A stretch of 64,000 nucleotides of DNA from Butyrivibrio sp. (GCF_017635265.1 NZ_JAGBLU010000028.1:1-64000), one strand, 5' to 3'; shown: positions 36,050 to 44,690, counted from the first letter of the stretch. Notes: a model not told the origin generated them from the sequence alone. Numbers and translations: made by a program.

Positions 36050-36904
36050 ATGAGAGGAATTGATCTACATACTCATTCAAATTGTTCTGATGGAACAGTA
36101 AGCGTAAAAGAGCTCATAGACTATGCTCATGAAAAGAATCTGGCGGCAATTGCGCTAACAGATCACGATACTGTTGTAGGGCTTGATGAAGCAATAGAAT
36201 ACACAGGAAAAACATATAGTGATATTGAGTTTATCCCCGGAATTGAGTTTTCTACTGTTAATGAGGGAAAAGATGTTCATGTGGTGGGGCTTTATATTGA
36301 TCATCACAATCCTGAATTTGTAAAGAGACTCAAGGCTTTTGCAGACTCAAGAAGAGAGCGTAACGAAAAGATGTGTAAAAAGCTCACAGAGGAAGCCGGG
36401 CTTTCAATTACATACGATGAGCTTTTAAGAGCGTTCCCAAATGCAGTGATAACAAGAGCACATTATGCAAAACTTATGCTTGATAAGGGATATGTACAAT
36501 CAAGGCAGGAAGTATTTGATAAGTATATAGGTGACCACTGTAAGTATTATGTTCCAAGAGAGAATATTTCACCGGAGGATGCCATAGAGCTTATTCTTTT
36601 ATCAGGTGGAGTTCCGATACTTGCTCATCCGATTCTTTATCATATGAGTGAAGAAAAACTTGAGGCTTTGGTGGTAAGGCTTATTAAAGCAGGACTAAAG
36701 GGAATAGAAGCGATTTATTCAACTTATGAGCCGTCAGAAGAAAGGCAGATAAGAAATCTTGCAGCTAAATATGATCTTTTGATAAGTGGAGGCTCTGATT
36801 TCCATGGAGCCAATAAGCCAAAGATTGATCTGGGTGTTGGCTATGGCAAGATGTTTGTTCCTGAGGATATTCTTGAAAATATTAAAAGAGCCAGAGAAAA
36901 CTAA
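36050..36904 (+). CDS. PHP-domain phosphoesterase
   Basis: A 284-residue PHP protein with the metal motifs DLHTHSNCSDGT, LTDHDTVVG, EFSTVNEG, and GGSDFHGANKP near the end. Members related to E. coli RNase AM/YciV remove 5' nucleotides from RNA or hydrolyse 3',5'-nucleoside bisphosphates. The start lies 66 bases after folT, without a visible promoter, so readthrough from the folT transcript is possible. Confidence 0.9.
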   Translation: MRGIDLHTHSNCSDGTVSVKELIDYAHEKNLAAIALTDHDTVVGLDEAIEYTGKTYSDIEFIPGIEFSTVNEGKDVHVVGLYIDHHNPEFVKRLKAFADSRRERNEKMCKKLTEEAGLSITYDELLRAFPNAVITRAHYAKLMLDKGYVQSRQEVFDKYIGDHCKYYVPRENISPEDAIELILLSGGVPILAHPILYHMSEEKLEALVVRLIKAGLKGIEAIYSTYEPSEERQIRNLAAKYDLLISGGSDFHGANKPKIDLGVGYGKMFVPEDILENIKRAREN

Positions 36905-36920
36905 AATATCTGTAATAGCA

Positions 36921-36957
36921 AAAATGACTGTGAAAAAATCTCACAGTCATTTTTTAA
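36921..36957 (+). terminator. Intrinsic terminator between PHP and FIST-GGDEF genes
   Basis: ATGACTGTGA (36924-36933) pairs with TCACAGTCAT (36941-36950), with A and T runs outside, so it can serve both convergent genes. Confidence 0.9.
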
Positions 36958-36969
36958 TAGTTATCTTGT

Positions 36970-38709
36970 TTATAAGTCGCAACAAAGTTGATTTTTTCCA
37001 TTATTCTTGGCTTTATACATAAGTTCATCAACGCGGGTTATGGTCTGAAGTATAGATTCATCCTTTTTATGCTTGGTTGCTCCGGCACTTATTGTAAGCT
37101 CATAGCCTATGCTTAAAAGCTGATTTACTTTTTTTATCATGTCTTCGGCATTTGTTTTAACATAATACGATGTTTTATTGGTTACAAGCATAATAAATTC
37201 TTCACCGCCCCAACGACCACATTCAATGTTTTCGTTGACAGTAATCTTGTCGGTAATATATTTTGCTATGGTTTTAAGTGCATTATCACCTTCTATATGT
37301 CCGTAGGTGTCATTAATCTGTTTGAAATTATCTATGTCAAACATTATAAGAAACCAGTCTGAAGAGTTATCTGTTTCATAGATGATTCTTTCAATGGCTC
37401 CTCTGTTTAAAAGACCTGTAAGAGCATCATGGGAAGCCTTGTAAAGCATGTCATTGAGCTGACTGTTTTTTTCCATAAGTTCTTCAGTAATAGTATTGAT
37501 AAAAACAGCAAGCCTTGCAGTGATAGGCATGCTTGGTGAAGCTATATTTTGGTCTTCGTCAATTCCGGTCAATTCTTTTTTTTCGCCTTCGCGCATGGAA
37601 GCAGTAACTATGGAGAGGTTATTTAGTATGGTTTTTCCTTTATAACGCATAATCTCACCAAGAGCACTAAAACCGGCTGCATTCATATGCTTGGATATTT
37701 CTACAATTTCTATATTGTCCTGTTCATCCCAAAAGAGCTTTCGTCCAAAACAGTTATATATTGTAATTGCCTCAGGGGCAAAATCCCGAATCAGAAGTCC
37801 GGCCTGTTTTGTATGTTCCATTATTCTAAGGGGGTCACCATAGCTAAGACGAATGCTGCTTCCGACAGGAATGCTTGTAGACATAACAATAGAACCATCA
37901 GGATTTACGGATTTTGCATGCCTTATATAAAAGGTTTCGTCATCAACCTGAACTTCCCAGGGAAATTCGAGAGCATCATAGAAAAAGTTAGGACCTTTTT
38001 TTATGTTCAGATAATGACTGTAAACGTCGTAAGCAGGCTTTCCGTCAAGCTCGTAAACAACAGAGCCCTCAGCCTTTGTTACATGGAGAGGGTAGCCGAT
38101 AGCTTTCCAGCCAAACATTCTGTTTGTCTGGATGTGAAGATCCTTGCCGCTATACAGAACAAGAAAAATGCCCTCTGTATGATAGTCGTTATCATCTGTA
38201 AAGATGAAAGGCTTGTTATCATCATCACCTACAGCAACAGCTCCGAAAACCTCGATATCTTCCGGAAGTTCATCGGCTTTATTACTGACTTTTTCAAGCA
38301 TTATGTCGGAATTTGCACATATGATTTCGATTCCTTTTAAATCCGGAATGTCTTTTATGGTGTTAAAGAAAACGTCAGAGCAATTCTTGCGCAAATCATA
38401 GAAGGACAGAACATGTACATTTGTAGATGGCTCATCAAATACAGTAAGTGTGATAACACACTCGTTGTAATCAATGCTGCCGTTTATTATTTCACCAATA
38501 GCACTGCATCCGACAACAGGAACACCCGGTAACTCTATATTAAGAATTTTCTGGATTCTGTCTAATTTATAGTATATGGATTTATCAGTATATGGAGCAT
38601 AGATATGAATAATAGCGCCATGCTCTCTAAGGCTGGTGCTTTGCGCCCATTCTCTGATAGTAGGTATAAATCTTGGATTAAAGGTTGTCTGAAATAGTTT
38701 CAAGTGCAT
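36970..38709 (-). CDS. FIST sensor domain-diguanylate cyclase (GGDEF)
   Basis: A 579-residue soluble protein. FIST N-terminal domain about residues 20-210 (GAIIHIYAP; VPVVGCSAIGEI; EVFGAVAVGDDD), FIST C-terminal domain about 215-360, a helical linker (MEKNSQLNDMLYKASHDALTG begins the next unit), then a GGDEF domain about 415-575 with NRGAIERII, FDIDNFKQINDTYGH and the active site RWGGEEF near residue 501. GGEEF is a competent cyclase form, so the protein may make cyclic-di-GMP. The RxxD inhibitory site is not seen upstream of GGEEF. FIST domains are thought to bind small molecules such as amino acids. Start ATG follows AGGAG. Confidence 0.93.
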   Translation of the reverse strand: MHLKLFQTTFNPRFIPTIREWAQSTSLREHGAIIHIYAPYTDKSIYYKLDRIQKILNIELPGVPVVGCSAIGEIINGSIDYNECVITLTVFDEPSTNVHVLSFYDLRKNCSDVFFNTIKDIPDLKGIEIICANSDIMLEKVSNKADELPEDIEVFGAVAVGDDDNKPFIFTDDNDYHTEGIFLVLYSGKDLHIQTNRMFGWKAIGYPLHVTKAEGSVVYELDGKPAYDVYSHYLNIKKGPNFFYDALEFPWEVQVDDETFYIRHAKSVNPDGSIVMSTSIPVGSSIRLSYGDPLRIMEHTKQAGLLIRDFAPEAITIYNCFGRKLFWDEQDNIEIVEISKHMNAAGFSALGEIMRYKGKTILNNLSIVTASMREGEKKELTGIDEDQNIASPSMPITARLAVFINTITEELMEKNSQLNDMLYKASHDALTGLLNRGAIERIIYETDNSSDWFLIMFDIDNFKQINDTYGHIEGDNALKTIAKYITDKITVNENIECGRWGGEEFIMLVTNKTSYYVKTNAEDMIKKVNQLLSIGYELTISAGATKHKKDESILQTITRVDELMYKAKNNGKNQLCCDL

Positions 38710-38783
38710 TACTCCTAATGTTCTTGATTTTATTTGTGGTCTTATTTTACTACAAAATTGATATAAAAAAAACTAATAAACTA

Positions 38784-38812
38784 TTGACATAATATTTCTA
38801 AATAATTAAAAT
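38784..38812 (+). promoter_or_regulatory. Promoter of the tyrS T-box transcript
   Basis: TTGACA at 38784-38789, 17-base spacer, TAAAAT at 38807-38812. Confidence 0.7.
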
Positions 38813-38837
38813 TTCATTTATTGAATTTAATATTTAA

Positions 38838-39125
38838 AAAGCTGTGACCGGAATAAGTAAGAATCGAAAACTGACAACAGAGAATTGCTGGTTGGTGAGA
38901 AGCGTGGGTTAAGATCGATGATGAATACCTCCGTGAGCTGCTGGGACGAATATCATGCAGGTGATTAGTAGTTTCAGACGGGGACTGACCGTTATATCGG
39001 TAGAGTATCATTTGGTTTATCCGGATCGTACTTATTGAGGCATATAGTGTGAGCTATATGTGAATGAAGGTGGTATCACGATTAATTCGTCCTTCGCAAC
39101 TAATATTGTTGCGGAGGATTTTTTT
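38838..39125 (+). ncRNA. T-box leader of tyrS (Tyr specifier UAC)
   Basis: The roughly 540-base gene-free gap before tyrS is explained by this leader. Stem I elements are AATAAGTAAGAAT-like bases near 38852, the GGTGAGAAGC block (38893-38902) and a specifier region GATGAATACC with UAC at 38926-38928. The T-box itself is AAGGTGGTATCACG (39067-39080). The terminator stem TCCTTCGCAAC/GTTGCGGAGGA (39090-39118) ends in seven T. Uncharged tRNA-Tyr would favour readthrough. Confidence 0.9.
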
Positions 39126-39251
39126 GAGCAGAGCACTTGCTGAAGTTTTTTTGAAGCTAGTGCGAGCCATGGGTGAACACTTAACGAGGTCTTTTGAGTT
39201 TAGTGAGAATCCCAATATTTCTTTGCAACGACAATCATTTGGAGGTGCATT
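39126..39251 (+). other. Leader segment between T-box terminator and tyrS
   Basis: About 125 bases with an imperfect stem (GCACTTGCT near 39133 with AGCTAGTGC near 39151) and a good GGAGGTG ribosome site at 39240-39246. No coding potential of note. Confidence 0.4.
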
Positions 39252-40472
39252 ATGCAGATTTTTGAAGAACTTAAGGCAAGAGGTCTTATTGCTCAGGTCA
39301 CAGATGAAGAGCATATCAGAGACCTGGTAAACAACGGTAAGGCAACATTTTACATTGGATTTGACTGCACAGCCGACTCTCTTACAGCCGGTCACTTCAT
39401 GGCTCTTACGCTTATGAAGAGACTTCAGGAAGCTGGAAATAAGCCAATCGCTCTTATCGGTGGCGGTACAACAATGATCGGTGATCCTTCAGGAAGAACT
39501 GATATGAGAAAGATGCTTACAAGAGAGGATATTGATCACAATGCTGCCTGCTTCAAGCGTCAGATGGAGAAATTCATTGATTTCTCAGACGGCAAGGCTT
39601 TAATGGTAAACAATGCTGACTGGCTCATGAACCTTAACTACATTGAGCTCTTAAGAGAGGTTGGAGCATGCTTTTCAGTTAACAACATGCTTCGTGCAGA
39701 GTGCTACAAGCAGCGTATGGAGAAGGGACTTAGCTTTTTGGAATTCAACTACATGATCATGCAGTCATATGATTTCTACTACATGTTCCAGAAGTACAAC
39801 TGTAATCTTGAGTTTGGCGGAGACGATCAGTGGAGCAACATGCTTGGCGGTACAGAGCTTATCCGCAGAAAGCTTGGTAAGGATGCTCATGCTATGACAA
39901 TCACTCTTTTAACTGATTCTCAGGGTAAAAAGATGGGTAAGACAGCAGGAAATGCTGTATGGCTTGATCCTAATAAGACATCACCGTTTGATTTCTACCA
40001 GTACTGGAGAAATGTTGATGATGCTGACGTTGATAAGTGTATCAAGATGCTTACATTTATTTCTATCGAGGAGATTCTTGAAATGGAAAAATGGGATGCA
40101 AGCAGAGTCAATGAGAAAAAGGAAATCCTTGCATTTGAGCTTACAGCACTTGTTCATGGAAAAGAAGAAGCACAGAAAGCTCAGGATGGAGCAAGAGCTC
40201 TTTTTGCAGGAGGCGGAGATTCAGCAAATGTACCTGCAACCAGTCTTAAGGAAGAGGATTTCAGAGACGGAGTCGTTGACATCTTACAGGTTCTTGTATC
40301 AGCAGGTCTGTGCGCAAGCAGAAGTGAAGGCAGACGTGCCGTTGAGCAGGGCGGTGTAACAGTTGCAGAGGAGAAGGTTACAGACGTTAAGACTACTTAT
40401 GACAAGGCTTTCTTTGCTGAGGGAGTTATGGTCAGAAAAGGTAAGAAGTCATTTAAGAAAGTAACATTCTAA
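39252..40472 (+). CDS. tyrS: Tyrosyl-tRNA synthetase
   Basis: A class I synthetase that charges tRNA-Tyr. The HIGH-equivalent motif is in TAGHFMALTLMKRL, the tyrosine pocket in FYIGFDCTADSLTAGH and LEFNYMIMQSYDFYYMFQ, and the KMSKS-equivalent in QGKKMGKTAGNA. The C-terminal S4-like domain spans about residues 340-405 (SRSEGRRAVEQGGVTV). It is controlled by the Tyr T-box upstream and ended by a terminator. Confidence 0.97.
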   Translation: MQIFEELKARGLIAQVTDEEHIRDLVNNGKATFYIGFDCTADSLTAGHFMALTLMKRLQEAGNKPIALIGGGTTMIGDPSGRTDMRKMLTREDIDHNAACFKRQMEKFIDFSDGKALMVNNADWLMNLNYIELLREVGACFSVNNMLRAECYKQRMEKGLSFLEFNYMIMQSYDFYYMFQKYNCNLEFGGDDQWSNMLGGTELIRRKLGKDAHAMTITLLTDSQGKKMGKTAGNAVWLDPNKTSPFDFYQYWRNVDDADVDKCIKMLTFISIEEILEMEKWDASRVNEKKEILAFELTALVHGKEEAQKAQDGARALFAGGGDSANVPATSLKEEDFRDGVVDILQVLVSAGLCASRSEGRRAVEQGGVTVAEEKVTDVKTTYDKAFFAEGVMVRKGKKSFKKVTF

Positions 40473-40488
40473 TATAAAAAATAAAGAG

Positions 40489-40534
40489 AAAACCGTAGTT
40501 ATGAATAGTTTTATTTTGTGGCTACGGTTTTTTT
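40489..40534 (+). terminator. Intrinsic terminator of tyrS
   Basis: AAAACCGTAG (40489-40498) pairs with CTACGGTTTT (40522-40531), loop 23 bases, followed by further T. It ends just before the GH27 gene's ribosome site GGGAG. Confidence 0.8.
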
Positions 40535-40547
40535 ATGGGAGTAAAAA

Positions 40548-42416
40548 ATGGGGTATGAGAATTTAAGTCCGGATAAACTACAGGCAGAAGGTAGGTTTGA
40601 GTCTTTTGACAACGGCAAAGTATTGTATGGTAAAAAGAAAAATAAGCTTCCGGCAATGGGGTGGAACAGCTGGAATGCTTTCGGAAGCGGAAACACAGAA
40701 AATCTTACCAGGGAAATGGCTGATAAATTTATTGAACTTGGGCTGGATAAGCTTGGATATGAGTACATTATTTTGGATGATGGCTGTTATAAATCAGAGA
40801 GAGTCGATGAAAAGCTTTCCAATGAAGAGGTAAAGTTTCCAAGTGGGTTTAAGGCTCTTTCTGCTTATATTCATGAAAAGGGCCTTAAGTTTGGAATGTA
40901 CAATGACATAGGAACCAATCTTTGTGCCGGGGCGCAGGTTGGAACCTGTGGATATGAGGCTCTTGATGCAGCAAGCTATATTGAATGGGAAGTAGATTTT
41001 TTAAAGGTCGATAACTGCTATTATCCATTTGATAATGCGACGTTTTCTAACAAAGAGAATGCAAGATATGTTTTTGCACCAAATATAAAAGCCATAAAGG
41101 TATGGGCTAAAAATGGCTCTTTTAAAAAGGTATATAGCGCTGTTAAGGATGGTGTTATTGTCGGGAAAAGAGCTGCCAAAATTGACGTCAAAGATGAGAC
41201 ATTAAATAATAAATATGAAATTGGCGGTTATGTTACAGGCATAGGAACCTTTGACGGAACAGGTCCTGATGCAACACCTGTTGGGATTCAGAGCAGTGAG
41301 CTTATTTTTAATGTTGATGTGCCAAGTGATGGTGACTATTTTGTTGCAGTAGAGTATGCAACCGACAAGGAAGAAGGCGTTGGAGAATGGCTGCAGCTGA
41401 TGGCCGGTGGCGAGATGATTTTTGATGGCTTCTTAAAGGAGACCGAAAAGAATGATTTCTTTGTCTGGTCAATAGATAATGATAATTCTGCAGATTATTC
41501 TGCTTCATCCAAAATGTGGAATGTAAAACTATGCAAGGGAATCAATGAGATTAAAATCATGAACCATAGAAGGCAGGAGAATACGCTTAATTCATATGGG
41601 CGTCTCCTAAAAGAGCTTAAGAAGATTGCTCCTGATAGAGATATATATTATTCTGCCTGTGAATGGGGAAAAACTCAGCCTCAGAACTGGGCTAAAAAGG
41701 TTTGTGATTCCTGGAGAATTTTAAATGACATTACTTTCAGAGTCGGAAGTGATGGAAATCCCGGTCACGGTGACTGGACATCTGATTATACAACGAGCGT
41801 GACAGCGCAGTATAACAAAGCTGTAATTATGGATGAGTTTGCGGGATTTCAAAAGGGCTGGAATGATCCGGATATGCTAATGATTGGTATGGATGGTCTT
41901 AATGAAACTCAGTGCAAAACCCACATGGCTATGTGGTGTATGATGAACTCTCCTCTTATGCTGGGCCTTGATCTTAGGAGAGTTACTAAAGATGATTGGA
42001 TTTATAACATCATCACCAATAAGAAACTTATTTCATTAAATCAGGATGCACTTGGAATACAGGCAAAGCGTGTTTACTCAAGTATTGAAGCTTTCGATCC
42101 TTCAAAAGAGTATATAAGAGATAATGACAGAATAGATATTCTTGTTAAGCCTCTTTCAGATGGCAGGTTTGCAATTAGCTTTATTAATCTTTCCGATAAG
42201 GATATAGACGATACCTTAAAAATATCTTTTGCTGATATACTTAAAGCCTTTGAAGGAAGCGATAGTTTAAAAGAACTAAAAAGGCTTGATGAGGTGACTT
42301 GCTTTGAATGTGAGGATGTTTATAGTACAGATACAGTAAAGGTTATGGATGGATGCTTTGAAGCCAAAGGCCTTAAGGCATTCGATAATAAGACTTATAT
42401 TATTTCATCTATCTGA
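40548..42416 (+). CDS. GH27 alpha-galactosidase-like glycosidase with inserted domain
   Basis: Residues 30-180 give the first half of a GH27 barrel (PAMGWNSWNAFG; YIILDDGCY; FGMYNDIGTNLCAG; FLKVDNCYYPF, whose Asp near residue 153 is the expected nucleophile). About 170 residues of beta-rich sequence (about 190-350) then interrupt the barrel, before it resumes with YYSACEWGKTQPQNW near 366 and WNDPDMLMIG near 440 (expected acid/base Asp). The C-terminal beta domain follows. The insert resembles a jelly-roll carbohydrate-binding module by composition (VPSDGDYFVAVEY; GINEIKIMNHR). There is no signal peptide, so it acts in the cytoplasm on imported oligosaccharides. Alpha-galactose is the likely but not certain substrate. 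Confidence 0.88.
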   Translation: MGYENLSPDKLQAEGRFESFDNGKVLYGKKKNKLPAMGWNSWNAFGSGNTENLTREMADKFIELGLDKLGYEYIILDDGCYKSERVDEKLSNEEVKFPSGFKALSAYIHEKGLKFGMYNDIGTNLCAGAQVGTCGYEALDAASYIEWEVDFLKVDNCYYPFDNATFSNKENARYVFAPNIKAIKVWAKNGSFKKVYSAVKDGVIVGKRAAKIDVKDETLNNKYEIGGYVTGIGTFDGTGPDATPVGIQSSELIFNVDVPSDGDYFVAVEYATDKEEGVGEWLQLMAGGEMIFDGFLKETEKNDFFVWSIDNDNSADYSASSKMWNVKLCKGINEIKIMNHRRQENTLNSYGRLLKELKKIAPDRDIYYSACEWGKTQPQNWAKKVCDSWRILNDITFRVGSDGNPGHGDWTSDYTTSVTAQYNKAVIMDEFAGFQKGWNDPDMLMIGMDGLNETQCKTHMAMWCMMNSPLMLGLDLRRVTKDDWIYNIITNKKLISLNQDALGIQAKRVYSSIEAFDPSKEYIRDNDRIDILVKPLSDGRFAISFINLSDKDIDDTLKISFADILKAFEGSDSLKELKRLDEVTCFECEDVYSTDTVKVMDGCFEAKGLKAFDNKTYIISSI

Positions 42417-42456
42417 ACTGATGGACTTTTACAAGTTGTTTTATGGGATTTTTTCA

Positions 42457-42858
42457 ATGAATAGTCAGGAGTTTGCACAGAAACTTATTTCTTTATATCA
42501 GAAGGAAAATGACCGGGAGCTTACATATGAAGCTCTCGGTCCGTATTTGTGTGAAATTATTGAAAGTGATGCAGGTGCCTATAAGATGCCTCTCCGTAAA
42601 AATACAATGGCAAGAATACTGCATGAATTCTATAAAAATATTCTTCAAATGGAAGACCTCGACTGGCAGGATGCCGGAAAGTTTCCGGATATTTATGATT
42701 GCAAAGTTTGTGCCAATTCTCTTGCACAGTGTTATGTTCGCGGGCTTATAACGCCGAGGAAGCATTCTGAAAACTCATGGATTTTGGGAGCAGATGATTT
42801 GGTATCCGATATTGAAATAAAAGAAATATTGAAAAAAATAAATTATGATCAGAATTAG
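42457..42858 (+). CDS. Hypothetical protein, weakly SLH-like
   Basis: A 133-residue soluble protein that I do not recognise. The middle (PLRKNTMARILHEF, then KFPDIYDCKVCANSLAQC and YVRGLITPRK) follows the rhythm of S-layer homology repeats, but there is no signal peptide and two clustered cysteines, so a cell-surface role is unlikely. I placed the start at ATG 42457 with a weak GGGA site; ATG 42421 would give 145 residues with no ribosome site. It follows the GH27 gene by about 40 bases. Confidence 0.55.
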   Translation: MNSQEFAQKLISLYQKENDRELTYEALGPYLCEIIESDAGAYKMPLRKNTMARILHEFYKNILQMEDLDWQDAGKFPDIYDCKVCANSLAQCYVRGLITPRKHSENSWILGADDLVSDIEIKEILKKINYDQN

Positions 42859-42893
42859 TATGACTTCTTGAATCAACAATTCAAGAATGCAAG
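42858..42893 (+). repeat. Palindromic element copy 2
   Basis: TTCTTGAAT (42865-42873), loop CAACA, ATTCAAGAA (42879-42887), then TGCA. The left flank GTATGACTTCTTGAA (42858-42872) occurs inverted at 60459-60473. No T run follows, so unlike copy 1 it is not a good terminator. Confidence 0.8.
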
Positions 42894-42938
42894 AGATACT
42901 GTAAAAAAATGAACAGACGAAAAAATTTGAAATTTTTT

Positions 42939-42967
42939 TTGCCACATATTTTTTCACTTCGTATAAA
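42939..42967 (+). promoter_or_regulatory. Promoter for the small lipoprotein gene
   Basis: TTGCCA at 42939-42944, 17-base spacer, TATAAA at 42962-42967; the RNA start near 42974 gives a leader of about 36 bases. Confidence 0.6.
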
Positions 42968-43009
42968 TTACTGTAATCAAAAATATGACATTTCGGAGGA
43001 AAAAATATT

Positions 43010-43513
43010 ATGAAGAAGATCGGTTTACTTATGGCAGGTGTTGTTTTAGCAGTATCTCTTACAGCTTGTGCAACAGAGTCTACATCTACAACAACATTTA
43101 ATGTGACAACAACTACAGATGAGGGCACAACAGAATATAACTATAGTTCTGAATATGCAAACGGAGAGTTCTCAAGTTCAGAAGAGTATGTAGAATATAA
43201 TAATGATATCAACTGCAATATCGTTGACGGTGTTGCATATATTACAGCTCCTTACAGAACTGATCTTTGGTGTGAAGAAATTGTATATGTAGATGATGTT
43301 GAAATTTGCGCTACAGATGCAGAAGAAGGCGTGTATTATGCGTCAAATCTTCCTATCATTAAAGATGGTGTAACAAAGATATTTGTTGCACAGTATGATG
43401 AAGATGAGGGAGATGCCTTTGCATATGCTGTATTTACATTATCTGTAAAAGATGGATATTTTGATACTGTTGAGGAAGCATATGTTGTTGACTCTATAAA
43501 TGACATGATTTGA
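43010..43513 (+). CDS. Small lipoprotein of unknown function
   Basis: A 167-residue protein with signal peptide MKKIGLLMAGVVLAVSLTACA and LTAC lipobox, then a Thr/Ser/Glu-rich linker (about residues 22-62) and a compact acidic domain (CNIVDGVAYITAPYRTDLWCEE; IFVAQYDEDEGDAFAYAVFTLSV). Two cysteines in the mature domain could pair. The leader GGAGG site is strong. No family recognised. Confidence 0.85.
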   Translation: MKKIGLLMAGVVLAVSLTACATESTSTTTFNVTTTTDEGTTEYNYSSEYANGEFSSSEEYVEYNNDINCNIVDGVAYITAPYRTDLWCEEIVYVDDVEICATDAEEGVYYASNLPIIKDGVTKIFVAQYDEDEGDAFAYAVFTLSVKDGYFDTVEEAYVVDSINDMI

Positions 43514-43534
43514 GCAATATATAGTGTGAAATAC

Positions 43535-43605
43535 CCCTCCACCTATGATAATATATCAGTGTACTGACTCAGAAAGATAAGTGAGACATTACACAAGGTG
43601 GAGGG
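43535..43605 (+). promoter_or_regulatory. Inverted repeat covering the GH5 ribosome site
   Basis: CCCTCCACCT (43535-43544) is perfectly complementary to AGGTGGAGGG (43596-43605), the GH5 Shine-Dalgarno region, with 51 bases between. The right arm is followed by six T, so it could act as a terminator of the lipoprotein gene or as a translation-blocking stem. Confidence 0.55.
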
Positions 43606-43612
43606 ATTTTTT

Positions 43613-44641
43613 ATGAAAAGATTTAATGGCTATATGCACGGGGTTAATCTTGGCGGTTGGCTTTCTCAGTGCAATCACACAAAAGAACGTTATGACAATT
43701 TTATTAAGGAAGAGGATTTTAAAGTAATTAAGTCCTGGGGGCTTGATCATATCAGAATTCCAGTAGACTACAATCTTGTAGAAGATGATGCAGGCAATTA
43801 TATAGAAAGTGGTTTTGGATATATTCAAAGAGCTATTGACATCTGCAGGGAGCTTGGGCTTAACGTTGTTCTTGATCTTCACAAGACCTATGGCTACAGT
43901 TTTGATGCCGGTGAAAACGAATCGGGCTTTTTTGATAATGCCGATTATCAGAACAGATTTTATAAGTTGTGGGAAGAGTTTGCGAAAAGATTTGGAAAAG
44001 ATTCCGATATAGTTGCTTTCGAACTTCTTAATGAAGTTACCAAGAAAGAATACTGTGATAAATGGAATGAGATATCTTACGAATGTATCAGGAGAATCAG
44101 AAAATATTCGCCTGATGTGAAGATTCTTGTGGGTGGATATTACAATAACAGTATTGAAGCGCTAAAGGATCTGGCTGCGCCTTTTGACGAGAATGTTGTT
44201 TATAACTTCCATTGTTATGAACCGCTTATTTTTACTCATCAGGGTGCTAACTGGATTGATACAATGGATACATCTTTCAGAATGCCATATGATTCTTCAT
44301 ACGCTACATATATCGAGAACAATGACAGAGAACTTGATCATATAACAGGAGATATGTCATCCTACGATAAAGAAGAACATATAAGTGCCGCATATTTTGA
44401 TGATTATCTGTCTGAAGCAGTAAAAATTGCAGAAGACAGGGATGTGATGCTGTATTGCGGAGAGTATGGAGTTATTGACAGAGCAACTCCGGAAGATGCC
44501 CTCAAATGGTACACTGATATCTGCGGCTGCTTTGATAAATATGGAATCGGACGTGCTGCGTGGAGCTATAAAGAAATGGACTTTGGACTTTCTGATGAAC
44601 GCATGAAAGGCATAATTGATAAGCTGATCAAGCTGCTTTGA
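43613..44641 (+). CDS. GH5-family beta-glycosidase (cellulase-like), cytoplasmic
   Basis: A 342-residue (beta/alpha)8 enzyme. Family segments are GVNLGGWLSQCNHT, WGLDHIRIPVDYNL, GLNVVLDLHKTYGYSF, AFELLNEVT (acid/base Glu), VVYNFHCYEPL and YCGEYGVID (nucleophile Glu). The fold is GH5 by these motifs; the substrate (beta-glucan or a related beta-linked oligosaccharide) cannot be fixed. There is no signal peptide, suggesting action on imported oligosaccharides. Start is ATG 43613 after GGTGGAGGG; 5 extra in-frame codons upstream overlap the ribosome site. Confidence 0.88.
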   Translation: MKRFNGYMHGVNLGGWLSQCNHTKERYDNFIKEEDFKVIKSWGLDHIRIPVDYNLVEDDAGNYIESGFGYIQRAIDICRELGLNVVLDLHKTYGYSFDAGENESGFFDNADYQNRFYKLWEEFAKRFGKDSDIVAFELLNEVTKKEYCDKWNEISYECIRRIRKYSPDVKILVGGYYNNSIEALKDLAAPFDENVVYNFHCYEPLIFTHQGANWIDTMDTSFRMPYDSSYATYIENNDRELDHITGDMSSYDKEEHISAAYFDDYLSEAVKIAEDRDVMLYCGEYGVIDRATPEDALKWYTDICGCFDKYGIGRAAWSYKEMDFGLSDERMKGIIDKLIKLL

Positions 44642-44646
44642 TTGGT

Positions 44647-44690
44647 AAAAGAGTGTTTCACTGTATTGTGGAACGCTCTTTTCATTTTTT
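44647..44690 (+). terminator. Intrinsic terminator of the GH5 gene
   Basis: AAAAGAGTGTTTCAC (44647-44661) pairs with GTGGAACGCTCTTTT (44668-44682), followed by CATTTTTT. Confidence 0.85.

Noticed and set aside
39054-39395. Frames on both strands over the T-box and tyrS start
   Set aside because: They read the structured T-box terminator and the start of tyrS in other frames; no start signals.
42349-42456. N-terminal extension of the hypothetical protein at 42457
   Set aside because: It overlaps the end of the GH27 gene and has no Shine-Dalgarno site.
42918-42940. A/T-only inverted repeat before the lipoprotein promoter
   Set aside because: AAAAATTT/AAATTTTT pairing is expected by chance in such A/T-rich DNA and has no GC core.
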